A DNA stretch of 41,064 nucleotides from assembly GCA_946534145.1 (NCBI GenBank), contig CAMNCH010000010.1:1-41064 (forward strand). The letters are read 5' to 3'. Positions 25,490-34,823 of the stretch are shown one piece after another (the first letter of the stretch is position 1; each line of letters opens with the position of its first letter). The position numbers and the translations under genes were made by a program. The notes under the pieces were generated by a model, which did not search any database, was not told the DNA's origin, and was given only the letters and a program-made list of their open reading frames with translations. The stretch comes from an uncultured Lachnospiraceae bacterium (GTDB lineage: Bacteria > Bacillota > Clostridia > Lachnospirales > Lachnospiraceae).

Positions 25490-26595
25490 TTAAGTACAAT
25501 CTTCAGTTCTTCGCAGAATCCTCAGGCGGAGAGAAGACAGAACCCGCAACCGAGAAAAAGAAAAGCGATGCCAGAAAAGAAGGTCAGGTCGCCAAATCCA
25601 AGGAGATTGAGAACGCCTTCAGTCTTATGGCACTGTTTTTGTTGCTTAAACTCTGGACCGGTACCCTTGGCAACAATCTTGTAAACATTTTTCACTTATG
25701 CTACGACGATATCGGTTCCTATATCAAGAACTACGACGGATACGTTAACACCAACGATATAATAAATCTTGTTTTACAGTGTATTCTTGAGCTGATTATT
25801 CTTTTGGCACCGGTACTTGTGGTGGCTTTCATCGTTTCCTTTGTATGCGATGTGGCACAGGTGGGCTGGAAGCCTACAGGCAAGCCCTTGCAGCCCAAGT
25901 TTTCAAAGATTAATCCCATAAGCGGTTTTAAGAAGATTTTTTCAAAGACCGCCATTGTGGAGCTTTTAAAGGCAATACTTAAGATAGTCATTATCCTTGC
26001 GGTTACCTGGTCATACCTTAAAAAGAACGTTAACGGTCTCTTTCTTTTGTATGACGTGTCGCTCAATCAGGGAATTGCCGACAGCTGTAAGCTGGTGGTG
26101 GACTTAGGCGTCAGAATAGCGGTGGCTTATCTGATAATTGCTTTTGCCGATTACGGTTATCAGCGCTGGAAATACAGCGACGACTTAAAGATGACCAAAC
26201 AGGAAGTAAAAGACGAATACAAGCAGCAGGAAGGCGACCCTCAGATTAAGGGTAAGATTCGCCAAAGAATGCGTGAAGCTTCACAGAGGCGTATGATGCA
26301 GAACCTTCCCAAGGCCGATGTGGTTATTACCAACCCTACACATTACGCCGTTGCTTTATTATATGATTCCGAGCATTACAGTGCCCCCATTGTGGTGGCC
26401 AAAGGTGCCGATTTCCTCGCCCAGCGTATCAAAGACGTGGCCAGGGAGAACGACATCGAAATCGTGGAGAACAAACCCCTTGCCAGAATGCTATATGCCA
26501 ATGTGGAAGTGGGAGAGATGATTCCCGAAGAACTTTTCCAGGCGGTTGCGGAGGTTCTTGCCTTTGTATACCGGCTTAAGGGCAAAATATCATAG
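25486..26595 (+). CDS. flhB: Flagellar export switch protein FlhB
   Basis: Export gate component that changes substrate specificity after self-cleavage. The 369-residue protein has an N-terminal GEKTEPATEKKKSDARKEGQ region, four membrane helices (about residues 33-215), and a cytoplasmic domain. The cleavage motif NPTH is intact: Asn283-Pro284. The following VALLYD and KGADFLAQRIK are typical. The ATG overlaps the fliR stop. Confidence 0.97.
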   Translation: MIKYNLQFFAESSGGEKTEPATEKKKSDARKEGQVAKSKEIENAFSLMALFLLLKLWTGTLGNNLVNIFHLCYDDIGSYIKNYDGYVNTNDIINLVLQCILELIILLAPVLVVAFIVSFVCDVAQVGWKPTGKPLQPKFSKINPISGFKKIFSKTAIVELLKAILKIVIILAVTWSYLKKNVNGLFLLYDVSLNQGIADSCKLVVDLGVRIAVAYLIIAFADYGYQRWKYSDDLKMTKQEVKDEYKQQEGDPQIKGKIRQRMREASQRRMMQNLPKADVVITNPTHYAVALLYDSEHYSAPIVVAKGADFLAQRIKDVARENDIEIVENKPLARMLYANVEVGEMIPEELFQAVAEVLAFVYRLKGKIS

Positions 26596-26611
26596 CTATA
26601 AAAATATTACG

Positions 26612-26618
26612 AAAGGAG
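26612..26618 (+). promoter_or_regulatory. Ribosome binding site that decides the flhA start
   Basis: AAAGGAG lies 1 base before the ATG at 26620 but 7 bases before the ATG at 26626. The second is the better start, so the first two codons of the longer frame are probably untranslated. Confidence 0.65.
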
Positions 26619-26625
26619 CATGAAG

Positions 26626-28656
26626 ATGAAAAAAGCGGATTTAGGCGTTGCGATATATATTCTTGCGGCATTCGTAATGCTTATTGTGCCCATTCCTTCA
26701 TGGCTTCTGGATATCTGCCTTGCCATTAATATTTCCCTTGCTTTCCTGATAATGTTTGTCTGCATGTTTTCAAAAGAAGTACTGGAACTGTCATATTTCC
26801 CTACCATTCTTTTGTTTACCACAATATTCAGAATTTCCCTAAACGTATCCTCCACCAAGCTCATTCTTTCCACCGGTCAGCCCGGTAACGTGGTTGAAAC
26901 CTTCGGTAGTTTCGTAGGCGGCAACAACCTGGTGGTAGGTGTCATAGTATTTATTATCCTTGTACTTATTCAGTTTATCGTTATCAACAAAGGTTCCGAG
27001 CGAGTAGCCGAAGTTACCGCAAGATTTACTTTGGACGCTATGCCCGGTAAACAGATGGCTATCGACGCCGACTTAAATACAGGCGCCATAACCGATTCCG
27101 AAGCCAAAATCCGTCGAGACAAAATTCAGCAGGAAGCAAGCTTCTTCGGTTCCATGGACGGTGCCGTTAAGTACGTTAAAGGAGATGCGGTAGCCGGCCT
27201 TATCATTACGGTTATCAATATCGTGGGCGGTATTGTAATGGGTACCCAGAGAGGCGAGGCTTTATCCTCAGCTCTTTCCACATATACCATTCTTACCATC
27301 GGTGACGGTCTGGTATCACAAATTCCTTCGCTGCTTATTTCTTTGTCCACAGGTATTCTGGTTACCAAGGGTTCGGGAGCAGCGGACTTTGGTAATGTAT
27401 TGGTAGGACAGCTTTTCGGTATTCCGAAGGCTTTATATATTGTGGGCGGTACCATTGCATTCCTGGGAATCGTAACACCTCTTAATGGTGTTATTTTCGT
27501 AGTGCTGGGTGCAGCTTTTATCGTTGCAGGTCGTGTAATGCAGGGGTCCATGGAGACCGCCAAAATCGAGACGGAGACGGAGCGGGAAGAGGAAGAGGCC
27601 CAGGAAATCAGGCAACCCGAGAACGTCAATTCCCTGCTTCAGGTGGACCCTATCGAGCTGGAGTTTGGTTACGGTATTATTCCCCTTGCCAATGTCAGTC
27701 AGGGCGGCGACCTTCTCGACCGTGTTGTTATGATACGTAGACAGATAGCTCTTGAACTTGGTACCGTTGTGCCCATAATTCGTTTAAGAGATAATATACA
27801 GCTTAACCCCAATCAGTATATAATTAAGATAAAGGGCATACAGGTCAGCGAAGGTGAAATCCTTTTTGATCACTACATGGCCATGAATCCCGGCTATGTT
27901 GAGGAAGAAATAACCGGTATTCCCACCTTCGAGCCTTCTTTCCACCTTCCCGCGGTATGGATTACGGAAAGCCAGCGTGAGAGAGCGGAGAGCCTTGGCT
28001 ATACGGTTGTAGACCCGCCCAGCATCATAGCCACTCATTTGACGGAGATTATCAGACAGCATATTGCAGAGCTTCTTACGAGGCAGGATGTTCAGTCGCT
28101 TATCAACAATTTGAAGGAATCCAATCCTTCCGTTGTGGACGAGCTTTATCCGAAGCTTTTGTCTCTCGGCGAGATTCAGAAGATTTTGCAGAATCTGTTA
28201 AAAGAAAGCGTCTCCATCAGAGACCTGCTTACAATCTTTGAAACCCTCGCCGATTATGCGCCATCCACAAGGGATACGGACCTGCTTACGGAATATGTGC
28301 GCCAGAGCTTAAAACGCGTAATTTCCAACAGATTCTTCCCGCAGAACGAAACCACCAGCGTGGTTACACTCGATCCCAAGATTGAGCAGGAGATTATGGC
28401 TTCCATCAAACAGACCGAGCAGGGTGCTTACTTAAACCTTGACCCCGAACGCACCAAAGCAATAATCGATGCAACGGGCAAGGAACTTAACAAGCTTGAG
28501 AATCTCGGCAAAGCCCAGATAGTGGTGACTTCACCCATAGTGCGCATGTACTTTAAGCGCTTAATGGAAGATTATTACAAGGATATGGTAGTAATATCCT
28601 ACAATGAAATAGAATCTAACGTAGAACTTCAGTCGGTGGGGATGGTAACGGCGTAA
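26626..28656 (+). CDS. flhA: Flagellar export gate protein FlhA
   Basis: Largest membrane component of the export gate; its cytoplasmic ring docks chaperone-substrate complexes. The 676-residue protein has about eight membrane helices in the first 300 residues, with the family signature RISLNVSSTKLIL and the FHIPEP loop sequence DAMPGKQMAIDADLNTG. A long cytoplasmic domain from about residue 330 follows. flhF starts immediately after the stop. The shorter start is chosen on ribosome-site spacing. Confidence 0.97.
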   Translation: MKKADLGVAIYILAAFVMLIVPIPSWLLDICLAINISLAFLIMFVCMFSKEVLELSYFPTILLFTTIFRISLNVSSTKLILSTGQPGNVVETFGSFVGGNNLVVGVIVFIILVLIQFIVINKGSERVAEVTARFTLDAMPGKQMAIDADLNTGAITDSEAKIRRDKIQQEASFFGSMDGAVKYVKGDAVAGLIITVINIVGGIVMGTQRGEALSSALSTYTILTIGDGLVSQIPSLLISLSTGILVTKGSGAADFGNVLVGQLFGIPKALYIVGGTIAFLGIVTPLNGVIFVVLGAAFIVAGRVMQGSMETAKIETETEREEEEAQEIRQPENVNSLLQVDPIELEFGYGIIPLANVSQGGDLLDRVVMIRRQIALELGTVVPIIRLRDNIQLNPNQYIIKIKGIQVSEGEILFDHYMAMNPGYVEEEITGIPTFEPSFHLPAVWITESQRERAESLGYTVVDPPSIIATHLTEIIRQHIAELLTRQDVQSLINNLKESNPSVVDELYPKLLSLGEIQKILQNLLKESVSIRDLLTIFETLADYAPSTRDTDLLTEYVRQSLKRVISNRFFPQNETTSVVTLDPKIEQEIMASIKQTEQGAYLNLDPERTKAIIDATGKELNKLENLGKAQIVVTSPIVRMYFKRLMEDYYKDMVVISYNEIESNVELQSVGMVTA

Positions 28657-29889
28657 ATGATTATCAAGAAATTTCAAGCAAAAACTGAAAACGAAGCGGT
28701 AGAAGCGGCCAAGAAAGAACTCGGCTCCAATGTGGTGGTCATGAATGTCCGCAATACCAAGAAAAAAGGCCTCTTTTCTTTCCTTAAGCCTCAGCTTGTG
28801 GAGATAACCGTCGCCGTCGAGGAAGACACCGAAAGAAAAGAGCCGGTTAAGACCGCGGATGCCAGAAGCATTACCGAAGCCCTGGGCAAGATTGCGCCCA
28901 TAGTGGAACGCTCGGAAAAAGAAAGAAGCGTCTCCGAGCCTTCTTTTTCCGAAAAATCGGTTAAAAACGACAAGGTAATAGTAGACAGACTCAACAATAT
29001 TGAGAATCTCATAGAAGAGAAGCTTACAAAGCCCGAAGAACCTGCCAGAAAGGAAGAAGCGGTCGACAAGGACAAAAAGGAAGAAAAGGACGAACTTAAG
29101 GTGTTCTTTGACCTTCTTTTAAAGACCATGCTCGACAATGAGGTGGAGCGAGAGTATGCAACCTCCATTATTGATGAGACCGCAAGAGTTACCAAGCCCG
29201 GTACTCCCTTTGACGTGGCACTTGCAGGCATTTATCAGAAGATGATTCTTAAATTTGGTAAGGCTTCTGTGATTTCACCTGCGGAGAACGGCCCCAAGAC
29301 CGTTTTCTTTGTGGGTCCCACGGGCGTGGGCAAGACCACTACCATTGCCAAGATAGCATCCAAATTCTCGGTGGAACTTAAGAAAAAGGTTGCCCTTCTT
29401 ACCGCAGATACCTATCGTATAGCGGCGGCTGAGCAGCTCAGAACTTATGCCAATATTCTGGAGGTTCCATTCAGGATTATTTATACCATTGAAGAGATGG
29501 AGTCGGCACTTAAAGACTTTAAGAACTTTGACTATGTATTTGTGGATACCGCCGGCCACTCTCATCAGAATGAAGAGCAGAAGAACGTTATGGGAAGCTT
29601 CATCCACTCAGTTGACGGCATAGTGGAGCGTGAGGTTTACCTTGTGGTAAGCGCCACCACCAAATACAGGGATTTAATGTCCATAGCCGACGCTTACTCA
29701 ACCATAACAGATTACAAGCTTATTTTTACCAAGCTTGACGAAACTACGGCGCTTGGTAATTTACTTAATTTAAAGCTCTATACCGGTGCGGACCTGTCCT
29801 ATATCACCTGCGGACAGAATGTGCCGGACGACATTGAAGACTTCAATGCCCAGAGCACCGTTAAGAATCTCTTAGGGGGCAAAAAATAA
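28657..29889 (+). CDS. flhF: Flagellar biosynthesis GTPase FlhF
   Basis: SRP-type GTPase that helps set flagellar position and number. The 410-residue protein has an N-terminal basic domain (IIKKFQAKTENEAVEAAKKE), a charged linker, an N domain and the G domain. The G1 motif GPTGVGKT starts at residue 220 with Lys226. It is followed by TADTYRIAAAEQLRTYA and DTAGHSHQNEEQ. There is no gap to flhA and a one-base overlap with flhG. Confidence 0.96.
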   Translation: MIIKKFQAKTENEAVEAAKKELGSNVVVMNVRNTKKKGLFSFLKPQLVEITVAVEEDTERKEPVKTADARSITEALGKIAPIVERSEKERSVSEPSFSEKSVKNDKVIVDRLNNIENLIEEKLTKPEEPARKEEAVDKDKKEEKDELKVFFDLLLKTMLDNEVEREYATSIIDETARVTKPGTPFDVALAGIYQKMILKFGKASVISPAENGPKTVFFVGPTGVGKTTTIAKIASKFSVELKKKVALLTADTYRIAAAEQLRTYANILEVPFRIIYTIEEMESALKDFKNFDYVFVDTAGHSHQNEEQKNVMGSFIHSVDGIVEREVYLVVSATTKYRDLMSIADAYSTITDYKLIFTKLDETTALGNLLNLKLYTGADLSYITCGQNVPDDIEDFNAQSTVKNLLGGKK

Positions 29890-30788
29890 TGGATCAGGCC
29901 GAACAGTTAAGAAACATAATTAAGGCCAAGAACTCACAGCCCAGACCCGTTGCGAGAGTAATGACCGTAACCAGCGGTAAAGGCGGAGTGGGTAAGTCCA
30001 ATACATCCATTAACCTTGCCATTCAGTTTAGGAAAATGGGGCAGAGGGTAATTATACTTGATGCAGATTTCGGACTTGCCAATATAGAGGTTATGTTTGG
30101 GGCGGTTCCCAAACACAATCTTGCGGACCTTATTTATCAGGGAAAAAGCATAAAGGACATCATAACCTGGGGACCCATGGACGTAGGATTTATTTCCGGC
30201 GGCTCAGGTATTGCCAGTATGTCTAATCTCAGCCGTGAGCATCTTACATACATCATTCAGAACCTTGCGGAACTTGATGCCATCACGGACATTATTATAG
30301 TAGATACGGGAGCTGGTATTTCCGATGCGGTACTGGAATTCCTGGTTGCAAGCGGTGAGATACTTCTTGTCACCACTCCGGAGCCCACATCCATAACCGA
30401 CTCGTATTCATTGTTGAAAGCACTTGCAAGACACCCTCGTTTTTCACACGACAATTCTCAGGTTAAGATGATTGCCAATAAAGTGGAGAATGCTGCGGAA
30501 GGTCAGGCGCTTTACAATAAACTAAATGCGGTTGTGGCCCGCTATTTGAAACTTCCGGTAGGATATCTCGGAGCAGTGCCCGAAGACAGCCTTCTTTCCA
30601 AGGCCGTTATGCAGCAGACTCCCGTATCCATCCAGAGTCCGGGAGCCAAGTCTGCTTTAGCCTATGAAGCAATAGCACACACACTTATGAACAAAGAAAT
30701 CGTGAAAACGGTTAAAAAAAGGGGAATGGCCGCTTTCTTTTCACACATTGTTGTAGGCAAGAAAGCTAAGGAATCAAATAACAATTAA
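29889..30788 (+). CDS. flhG: MinD/ParA-type ATPase FlhG (YlxH)
   Basis: ATPase partner of FlhF that controls flagellar placement and number. The 299-residue protein has the deviant Walker A motif SGKGGVGKS with Lys31 and Lys36, then DADFGLANIEVM and VDTGAGISD. Its N-terminal QAEQLRNIIKAK resembles the FlhF-activating segment. The C-terminus is basic. The start overlaps the flhF stop by one base. Confidence 0.96.
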   Translation: MDQAEQLRNIIKAKNSQPRPVARVMTVTSGKGGVGKSNTSINLAIQFRKMGQRVIILDADFGLANIEVMFGAVPKHNLADLIYQGKSIKDIITWGPMDVGFISGGSGIASMSNLSREHLTYIIQNLAELDAITDIIIVDTGAGISDAVLEFLVASGEILLVTTPEPTSITDSYSLLKALARHPRFSHDNSQVKMIANKVENAAEGQALYNKLNAVVARYLKLPVGYLGAVPEDSLLSKAVMQQTPVSIQSPGAKSALAYEAIAHTLMNKEIVKTVKKRGMAAFFSHIVVGKKAKESNNN

Positions 30789-30801
30789 TGGGAGGTTCCG
30801 T

Positions 30802-31521
30802 ATGTTATCTAGTATTGTAGTAGACGGAGACAAAGTTGAACTCGTTTCGGTGGATCATCTTTTTGCAAAAGAAGGAGAGCCCACAAAAAAATATTCAACA
30901 AGGGTATACAGTGTGTTATCTGACGACAGGCTGGAGATTATGATGCCTATGGAAAAGGCCAAACTGATACTTCTTCCGGTGGATGGAGAATATGATTTAT
31001 GTTTTTACACATCCCAGGGCCTTTATCAGTGTTATGCCCGTATCTATGACAGATATAAGAGCAACAACGTATATGTACTTGCGTTGGAACTCACCAGCAA
31101 TTTAAGAAAGCATCAGAGAAGAGAGTACTATCGTTTCAGCTGTGTTCTCGATATGAAGTCAAGAGAATTAAAGCCCGAAGAAACAGAATCCCTTAAGACC
31201 TTTAATCCCATCATTGTGCCGGGACTTCCTTTGAGAAGAAGCCTTATCTGCGATATAAGCGGCGGCGGTATGAGATTTATTACGGATACGGTTTATCCCG
31301 AAAACGCCATGATTTACTGTACGTTTTCATTAAACCTTGAATCGGGTCCCAAGGATTACGATATAGTGGCCAAGGTCTTAACCGTCAAAGAAGTTGCCAA
31401 CCGTCCCGGCGAGCATGAACATCGTGTTCAGTATGAGGGCCTTGACAGGGATACCAGAGAAGAAATCATCAAGTTTATTTTTGATGAAGAGAGAAAACTA
31501 AGGCGAAAAGCAAGAAGGTAA
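30802..31521 (+). CDS. PilZ domain protein, YcgR/DgrA-like cyclic di-GMP effector
   Basis: Likely binds cyclic di-GMP and acts on the motor. The 239-residue protein has an N-terminal YcgR-type domain (about residues 1-98) and a PilZ domain. Both cyclic di-GMP motifs are intact: RREYYR (RxxxR at Arg107-Arg111) and DISGGG (D/NxSxxG at Asp151-Ser153-Gly156). In B. subtilis the related protein YpfA (DgrA/MotI) acts as a clutch on MotA. Here the gene is inside the flagellar operon between flhG and cheB. GGAGGT precedes the ATG. Confidence 0.92.
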   Translation: MLSSIVVDGDKVELVSVDHLFAKEGEPTKKYSTRVYSVLSDDRLEIMMPMEKAKLILLPVDGEYDLCFYTSQGLYQCYARIYDRYKSNNVYVLALELTSNLRKHQRREYYRFSCVLDMKSRELKPEETESLKTFNPIIVPGLPLRRSLICDISGGGMRFITDTVYPENAMIYCTFSLNLESGPKDYDIVAKVLTVKEVANRPGEHEHRVQYEGLDRDTREEIIKFIFDEERKLRRKARR

Positions 31522-31522
31522 G

Positions 31523-31551
31523 TTGAAAAGTGGTTATATCGGGGGTATAAT
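31523..31551 (+). promoter_or_regulatory. Near-consensus sigma-A promoter upstream of cheB
   Basis: TTGAAA (31523-31528), exactly 17 bases, TATAAT (31546-31551): 11 of 12 bases match consensus with ideal spacing. It starts 2 bases after the stop of the PilZ gene, in a 102-base gap. Transcription would start near 31558, giving a second promoter for cheB through the downstream genes. Confidence 0.75.
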
Positions 31552-31557
31552 AAAGGA

Positions 31558-31572
31558 AATTGACAGAAAATT
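31558..31572. promoter_or_regulatory. CodY-box-like sequence at the predicted cheB transcription start
   Basis: AATTGACAGAAAATT matches the CodY consensus AATTTTCWGAAAATT at 13 of 15 positions. It covers the predicted start site of the promoter at 31523-31551, a place where CodY binding would block transcription. codY itself is in this window. The match is seen; binding is inferred. Confidence 0.5.
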
Positions 31573-31623
31573 TATCTTATTAACCTTTTATTAACGAAAA
31601 TAGTTCAAATTTGAGGAAAAAAT

Positions 31624-32703
31624 ATGAAAAATATTCTTGTGGTTGATGACTCTGCACTTATGAGAAGCGTCATCTGTGATATAATCAACTCAGATTCGAG
31701 ATTCAAGGTTACGGATCGCGCTACGAATGGCGAAGAAGCGCTGGACCTTCTTATGAAGAAGACATATGACGCAGTTGTACTTGACGTCAATATGCCGAAG
31801 ATGAATGGTCTTGAACTTCTTAAGGCATTACGAGACCGCAAGATAGCAGCCAAGGTAGTCATGGCCAGCACCGATACACGTGACGGTGCAAAGACCACAC
31901 TTGATGCACTGTCCTTAGGCGCCATCGATTTTGTCCACAAACCCGACAGAGCATTCGAATGCAAGAACGGTTCTTTCGACAAGAAGCTTATGAACATTCT
32001 TGACGTCGTTTGCCACAGTAAGGCCTCCGTCTTCAAAGAGGAGACCGCCGAGGACAGAAAAGCCCAAATGGAAGTTTCCAGAAAACTTGCTGATTTGGTG
32101 AAGGGTTCCTCGAAAGGATTTAAGGGCAAACAGGTGGTAGCACTTGCAAGTTCCACCGGAGGACCTAAGGCCTTACAGGGAGTTATACCGAAACTTCCCA
32201 AGAATTTAAAGGCTCCGATGGTAATTGTGCAGCATATGCCCGCAGGTTTCACCCAGTCACTTGCAGAACGCTTAAATGACTTAAGCGAGATTACGGTAAG
32301 CGAGGCAGTTGAGGGAGAATTTCTTGAAGACGGACATGTGTACATAGCTAAGGGCGGCAAGCATCTTAACATTGACAATGTAGGCGGAAAACTTAAGGTT
32401 CGTTATTCCGACGAGCCCACAAGAGAGGGCGTTAAGCCCTGTGCCAACTACATGTTTGAATCCCTTGCAAAATCAGATGCCGAAAGAATTATCTGCGTTG
32501 TTTTGACAGGAATGGGCGCCGACGGAACCGAAGGAATCGTGAATCTCAAAAAATCCAAAAACATTTTTGTAATCGCACAGGACGAGAACTCCAGCACCGT
32601 TTACGGAATGCCCAAGGCAATCTATAAAACAGGACTTACCAACGAGGTTGTTCCGCTAGATCAGGTGGCTCAGGAGATCATTATGAACGCGGGGGTCAGC
32701 TAA
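31624..32703 (+). CDS. cheB: Chemotaxis methylesterase/glutaminase CheB
   Basis: Removes methyl groups from receptors when phosphorylated by CheA. The 359-residue protein has an N-terminal receiver domain (Asp8-Asp9, phospho-acceptor Asp54, later VHKPD) and a C-terminal methylesterase domain. The catalytic triad is visible as Ser177 in ASSTGGP, His204 in VQHMP and Asp300 in GMGADG, with spacing like the E. coli enzyme. It has its own promoter and a GAGG ribosome site. No cheR partner is in the window. Confidence 0.97.
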   Translation: MKNILVVDDSALMRSVICDIINSDSRFKVTDRATNGEEALDLLMKKTYDAVVLDVNMPKMNGLELLKALRDRKIAAKVVMASTDTRDGAKTTLDALSLGAIDFVHKPDRAFECKNGSFDKKLMNILDVVCHSKASVFKEETAEDRKAQMEVSRKLADLVKGSSKGFKGKQVVALASSTGGPKALQGVIPKLPKNLKAPMVIVQHMPAGFTQSLAERLNDLSEITVSEAVEGEFLEDGHVYIAKGGKHLNIDNVGGKLKVRYSDEPTREGVKPCANYMFESLAKSDAERIICVVLTGMGADGTEGIVNLKKSKNIFVIAQDENSSTVYGMPKAIYKTGLTNEVVPLDQVAQEIIMNAGVS

Positions 32704-32704
32704 G

Positions 32705-34807
32705 ATGGATGTTAGTCAATATCTTGAGATTTTCCTTGACGAAACCAAGGAGCACTTGCAGAACTTAAACACACAGATTCTCGAACTCGAACAGGATTCC
32801 GAGAACATGGACACCGTTAACGAGATATTCCGTGCAGCCCACTCTCTTAAGGGTATGGCAGGCACCATGGGTTACAAGCGTATGCAGAATCTTACCCATG
32901 ATATGGAAAATGTCTTTTCAGAGGTTAGAAACGGAAACATCAAGGTTCAGCCTAACATGATAGACATTCTTTTCCAGTGTCTTGATGCACTTGAAGGATA
33001 TCTTGCCAATATTCAGGAAAGTTCCGATGAGGGTACCGATGACAACGAGCCTCTTATTAAGGCTTTGAACGATATCCTTAACGGCAACGCCGGCGCAGAT
33101 GCACCCAAGAAGAAAGAGGCTGCGGATGCCGGTGAAGAAAAGGCCGAAAAAGCAGACAAAAAGGAAGCCGCTTCCGATTCCAAGGAAAAGTGGCAGTCTA
33201 TTAAACTTACGGATACCGAGAAGGCTCTTTTCGAGAAGGCAAAAGAAGAGGGTCAGCATTTCTACGGTATTACCGTTTATGTACAGGAAAGCTGTATCCT
33301 TAAAGCCGCAAGAGCATTTCTTGTATTTAAGGCTTTGGAAGAAAAAGGTGAGATTGTTCTTTCCAATCCTTCCACACAGGATATAGAAGATGAAAAATTT
33401 GATTTTGACTTCTCTGTAATCGTGGTAACCGCTGAATCTTATGACAATGTTGTTGCCGCTATTAAGAGCGTTTCCGAAATTGAAGACGCATTCGGACGTG
33501 AACTTACCGAAGCCGACTTTGGTAATTCCGCCGAGGCAGAAGCTGAAGAAGAGCCCGCCAAAGAAGAAGTGAAGCCCGCAGCAGAAGCCAAGAAACCCGA
33601 GACCAAAGAACTTCCCGCCAAGGCAGGCGACAAGAAACCCGCAGCCAAGCCCGTTGTTAACAGAACGGTACGTGTGGATATCGAAAAACTCGATGTTCTC
33701 ATGAATCTGGTATCCGAGCTTATTATTGCCAAGAACTCTCTTGTTTCCTCCACAAGCGGTGAAGATACACATAACTCCAACTTCAACGAGCAGATTGAAT
33801 ATCTTGAAAGCGTAACCACCAACCTTCACGAATCCGTTATGAAGGTTCGAATGGTGCCCATCGAGAGCGTAGTAAGTAAATTCCCTCGAATGATCAGAGA
33901 TATGCAGAAGTCTCTCGGTAAGAAGATGGAACTTCACATGACAGGTGAAGAGACAGAACTTGACCGTACCGTAGTAGACGAAATCGGCGATCCTTTGATG
34001 CACTTGTTAAGAAACGCAGCCGACCACGGACTTGAGTCCGGAGAGGTTCGTGTTCAGAGAGGCAAGCCTGAAGTCGGTAACATTTACCTTGACGCTTACC
34101 AGGATGGTAACAACGTTGTTATCGAGGTAAGAGATGACGGTAACGGTATCGATGTTGCCAAGGTAAGAGATAAGGCCATTCAGCGTGGTACCATCACTGC
34201 TGAACAGGCAGAGAACATGTCAGACAAAGAAATCGTGGACCTTTTGTTCCTTCCTTCTTTCTCTACCAAAGAGCAGGTATCGGAAATTTCCGGTCGAGGC
34301 GTAGGTCTGGACGTTGTTAAGTCCAAGATTGAAGCTCTGAGCGGTGAAGTAGAAGTTAAGACAAAGCTTGGCGAAGGCAGTACATGGATTGTTAGACTTC
34401 CTCTTACCCTTGCCATTATTCAGGCTCTCATGGTTATCGTGGGCGATGAGAAATATGCTATTTCCCTTGGCTCCATCCAGACCATAGAGGACATTTCTCC
34501 AAGCGACATCAAGCTTGTACAGAACAAAGAAGTTATTCAGTTAAGAGGAACGGTTATCCCCATTATCAGACTCAGTGATGTTGTAGACGCAACATCCTCC
34601 AAGTCTCCCGAGGACAACATGGTTGTCGTAATCGTTAAGAAGGGTGACCGTCTGGCGGGTCTTGTGGTTGATGAACTTATCGGCCAGCAGGAAATCGTTA
34701 TCAAGTCCCTTGGCAAGTACATAAGCAAATGCAAATTCATCAGTGGCGCGACAATACTCGGCGATGGCGAAGTAGCGTTGATCCTTGATGCCAATGCATT
34801 GATTTAA
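32705..34807 (+). CDS. cheA: Chemotaxis histidine kinase CheA
   Basis: Receptor-coupled kinase that phosphorylates CheY and CheB. The 700-residue protein has the P1 domain with the phospho-histidine His46 in FRAAHSLKGMAGTMG. Next come a charged Lys/Glu/Ala linker, a P2 domain (about 165-275), a second linker, and P3 dimerisation. The kinase domain carries the N box LLRNAADHGLE, DDGNGID and GRGVGLDVV. A CheW-like P5 domain ends the protein. The ATG follows the cheB stop by one base. Confidence 0.98.
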   Translation: MDVSQYLEIFLDETKEHLQNLNTQILELEQDSENMDTVNEIFRAAHSLKGMAGTMGYKRMQNLTHDMENVFSEVRNGNIKVQPNMIDILFQCLDALEGYLANIQESSDEGTDDNEPLIKALNDILNGNAGADAPKKKEAADAGEEKAEKADKKEAASDSKEKWQSIKLTDTEKALFEKAKEEGQHFYGITVYVQESCILKAARAFLVFKALEEKGEIVLSNPSTQDIEDEKFDFDFSVIVVTAESYDNVVAAIKSVSEIEDAFGRELTEADFGNSAEAEAEEEPAKEEVKPAAEAKKPETKELPAKAGDKKPAAKPVVNRTVRVDIEKLDVLMNLVSELIIAKNSLVSSTSGEDTHNSNFNEQIEYLESVTTNLHESVMKVRMVPIESVVSKFPRMIRDMQKSLGKKMELHMTGEETELDRTVVDEIGDPLMHLLRNAADHGLESGEVRVQRGKPEVGNIYLDAYQDGNNVVIEVRDDGNGIDVAKVRDKAIQRGTITAEQAENMSDKEIVDLLFLPSFSTKEQVSEISGRGVGLDVVKSKIEALSGEVEVKTKLGEGSTWIVRLPLTLAIIQALMVIVGDEKYAISLGSIQTIEDISPSDIKLVQNKEVIQLRGTVIPIIRLSDVVDATSSKSPEDNMVVVIVKKGDRLAGLVVDELIGQQEIVIKSLGKYISKCKFISGATILGDGEVALILDANALI

Positions 34808-34823
34808 TAGGGGAGGGATTACC

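Noticed and set aside
32918..34003. Long minus-strand reading frame of 361 codons within cheA
   Set aside because: It is the antisense of a clear cheA, has unusual composition (many Phe, Gly, Cys), and shows no family motif. It arises from codon bias on the opposite strand.
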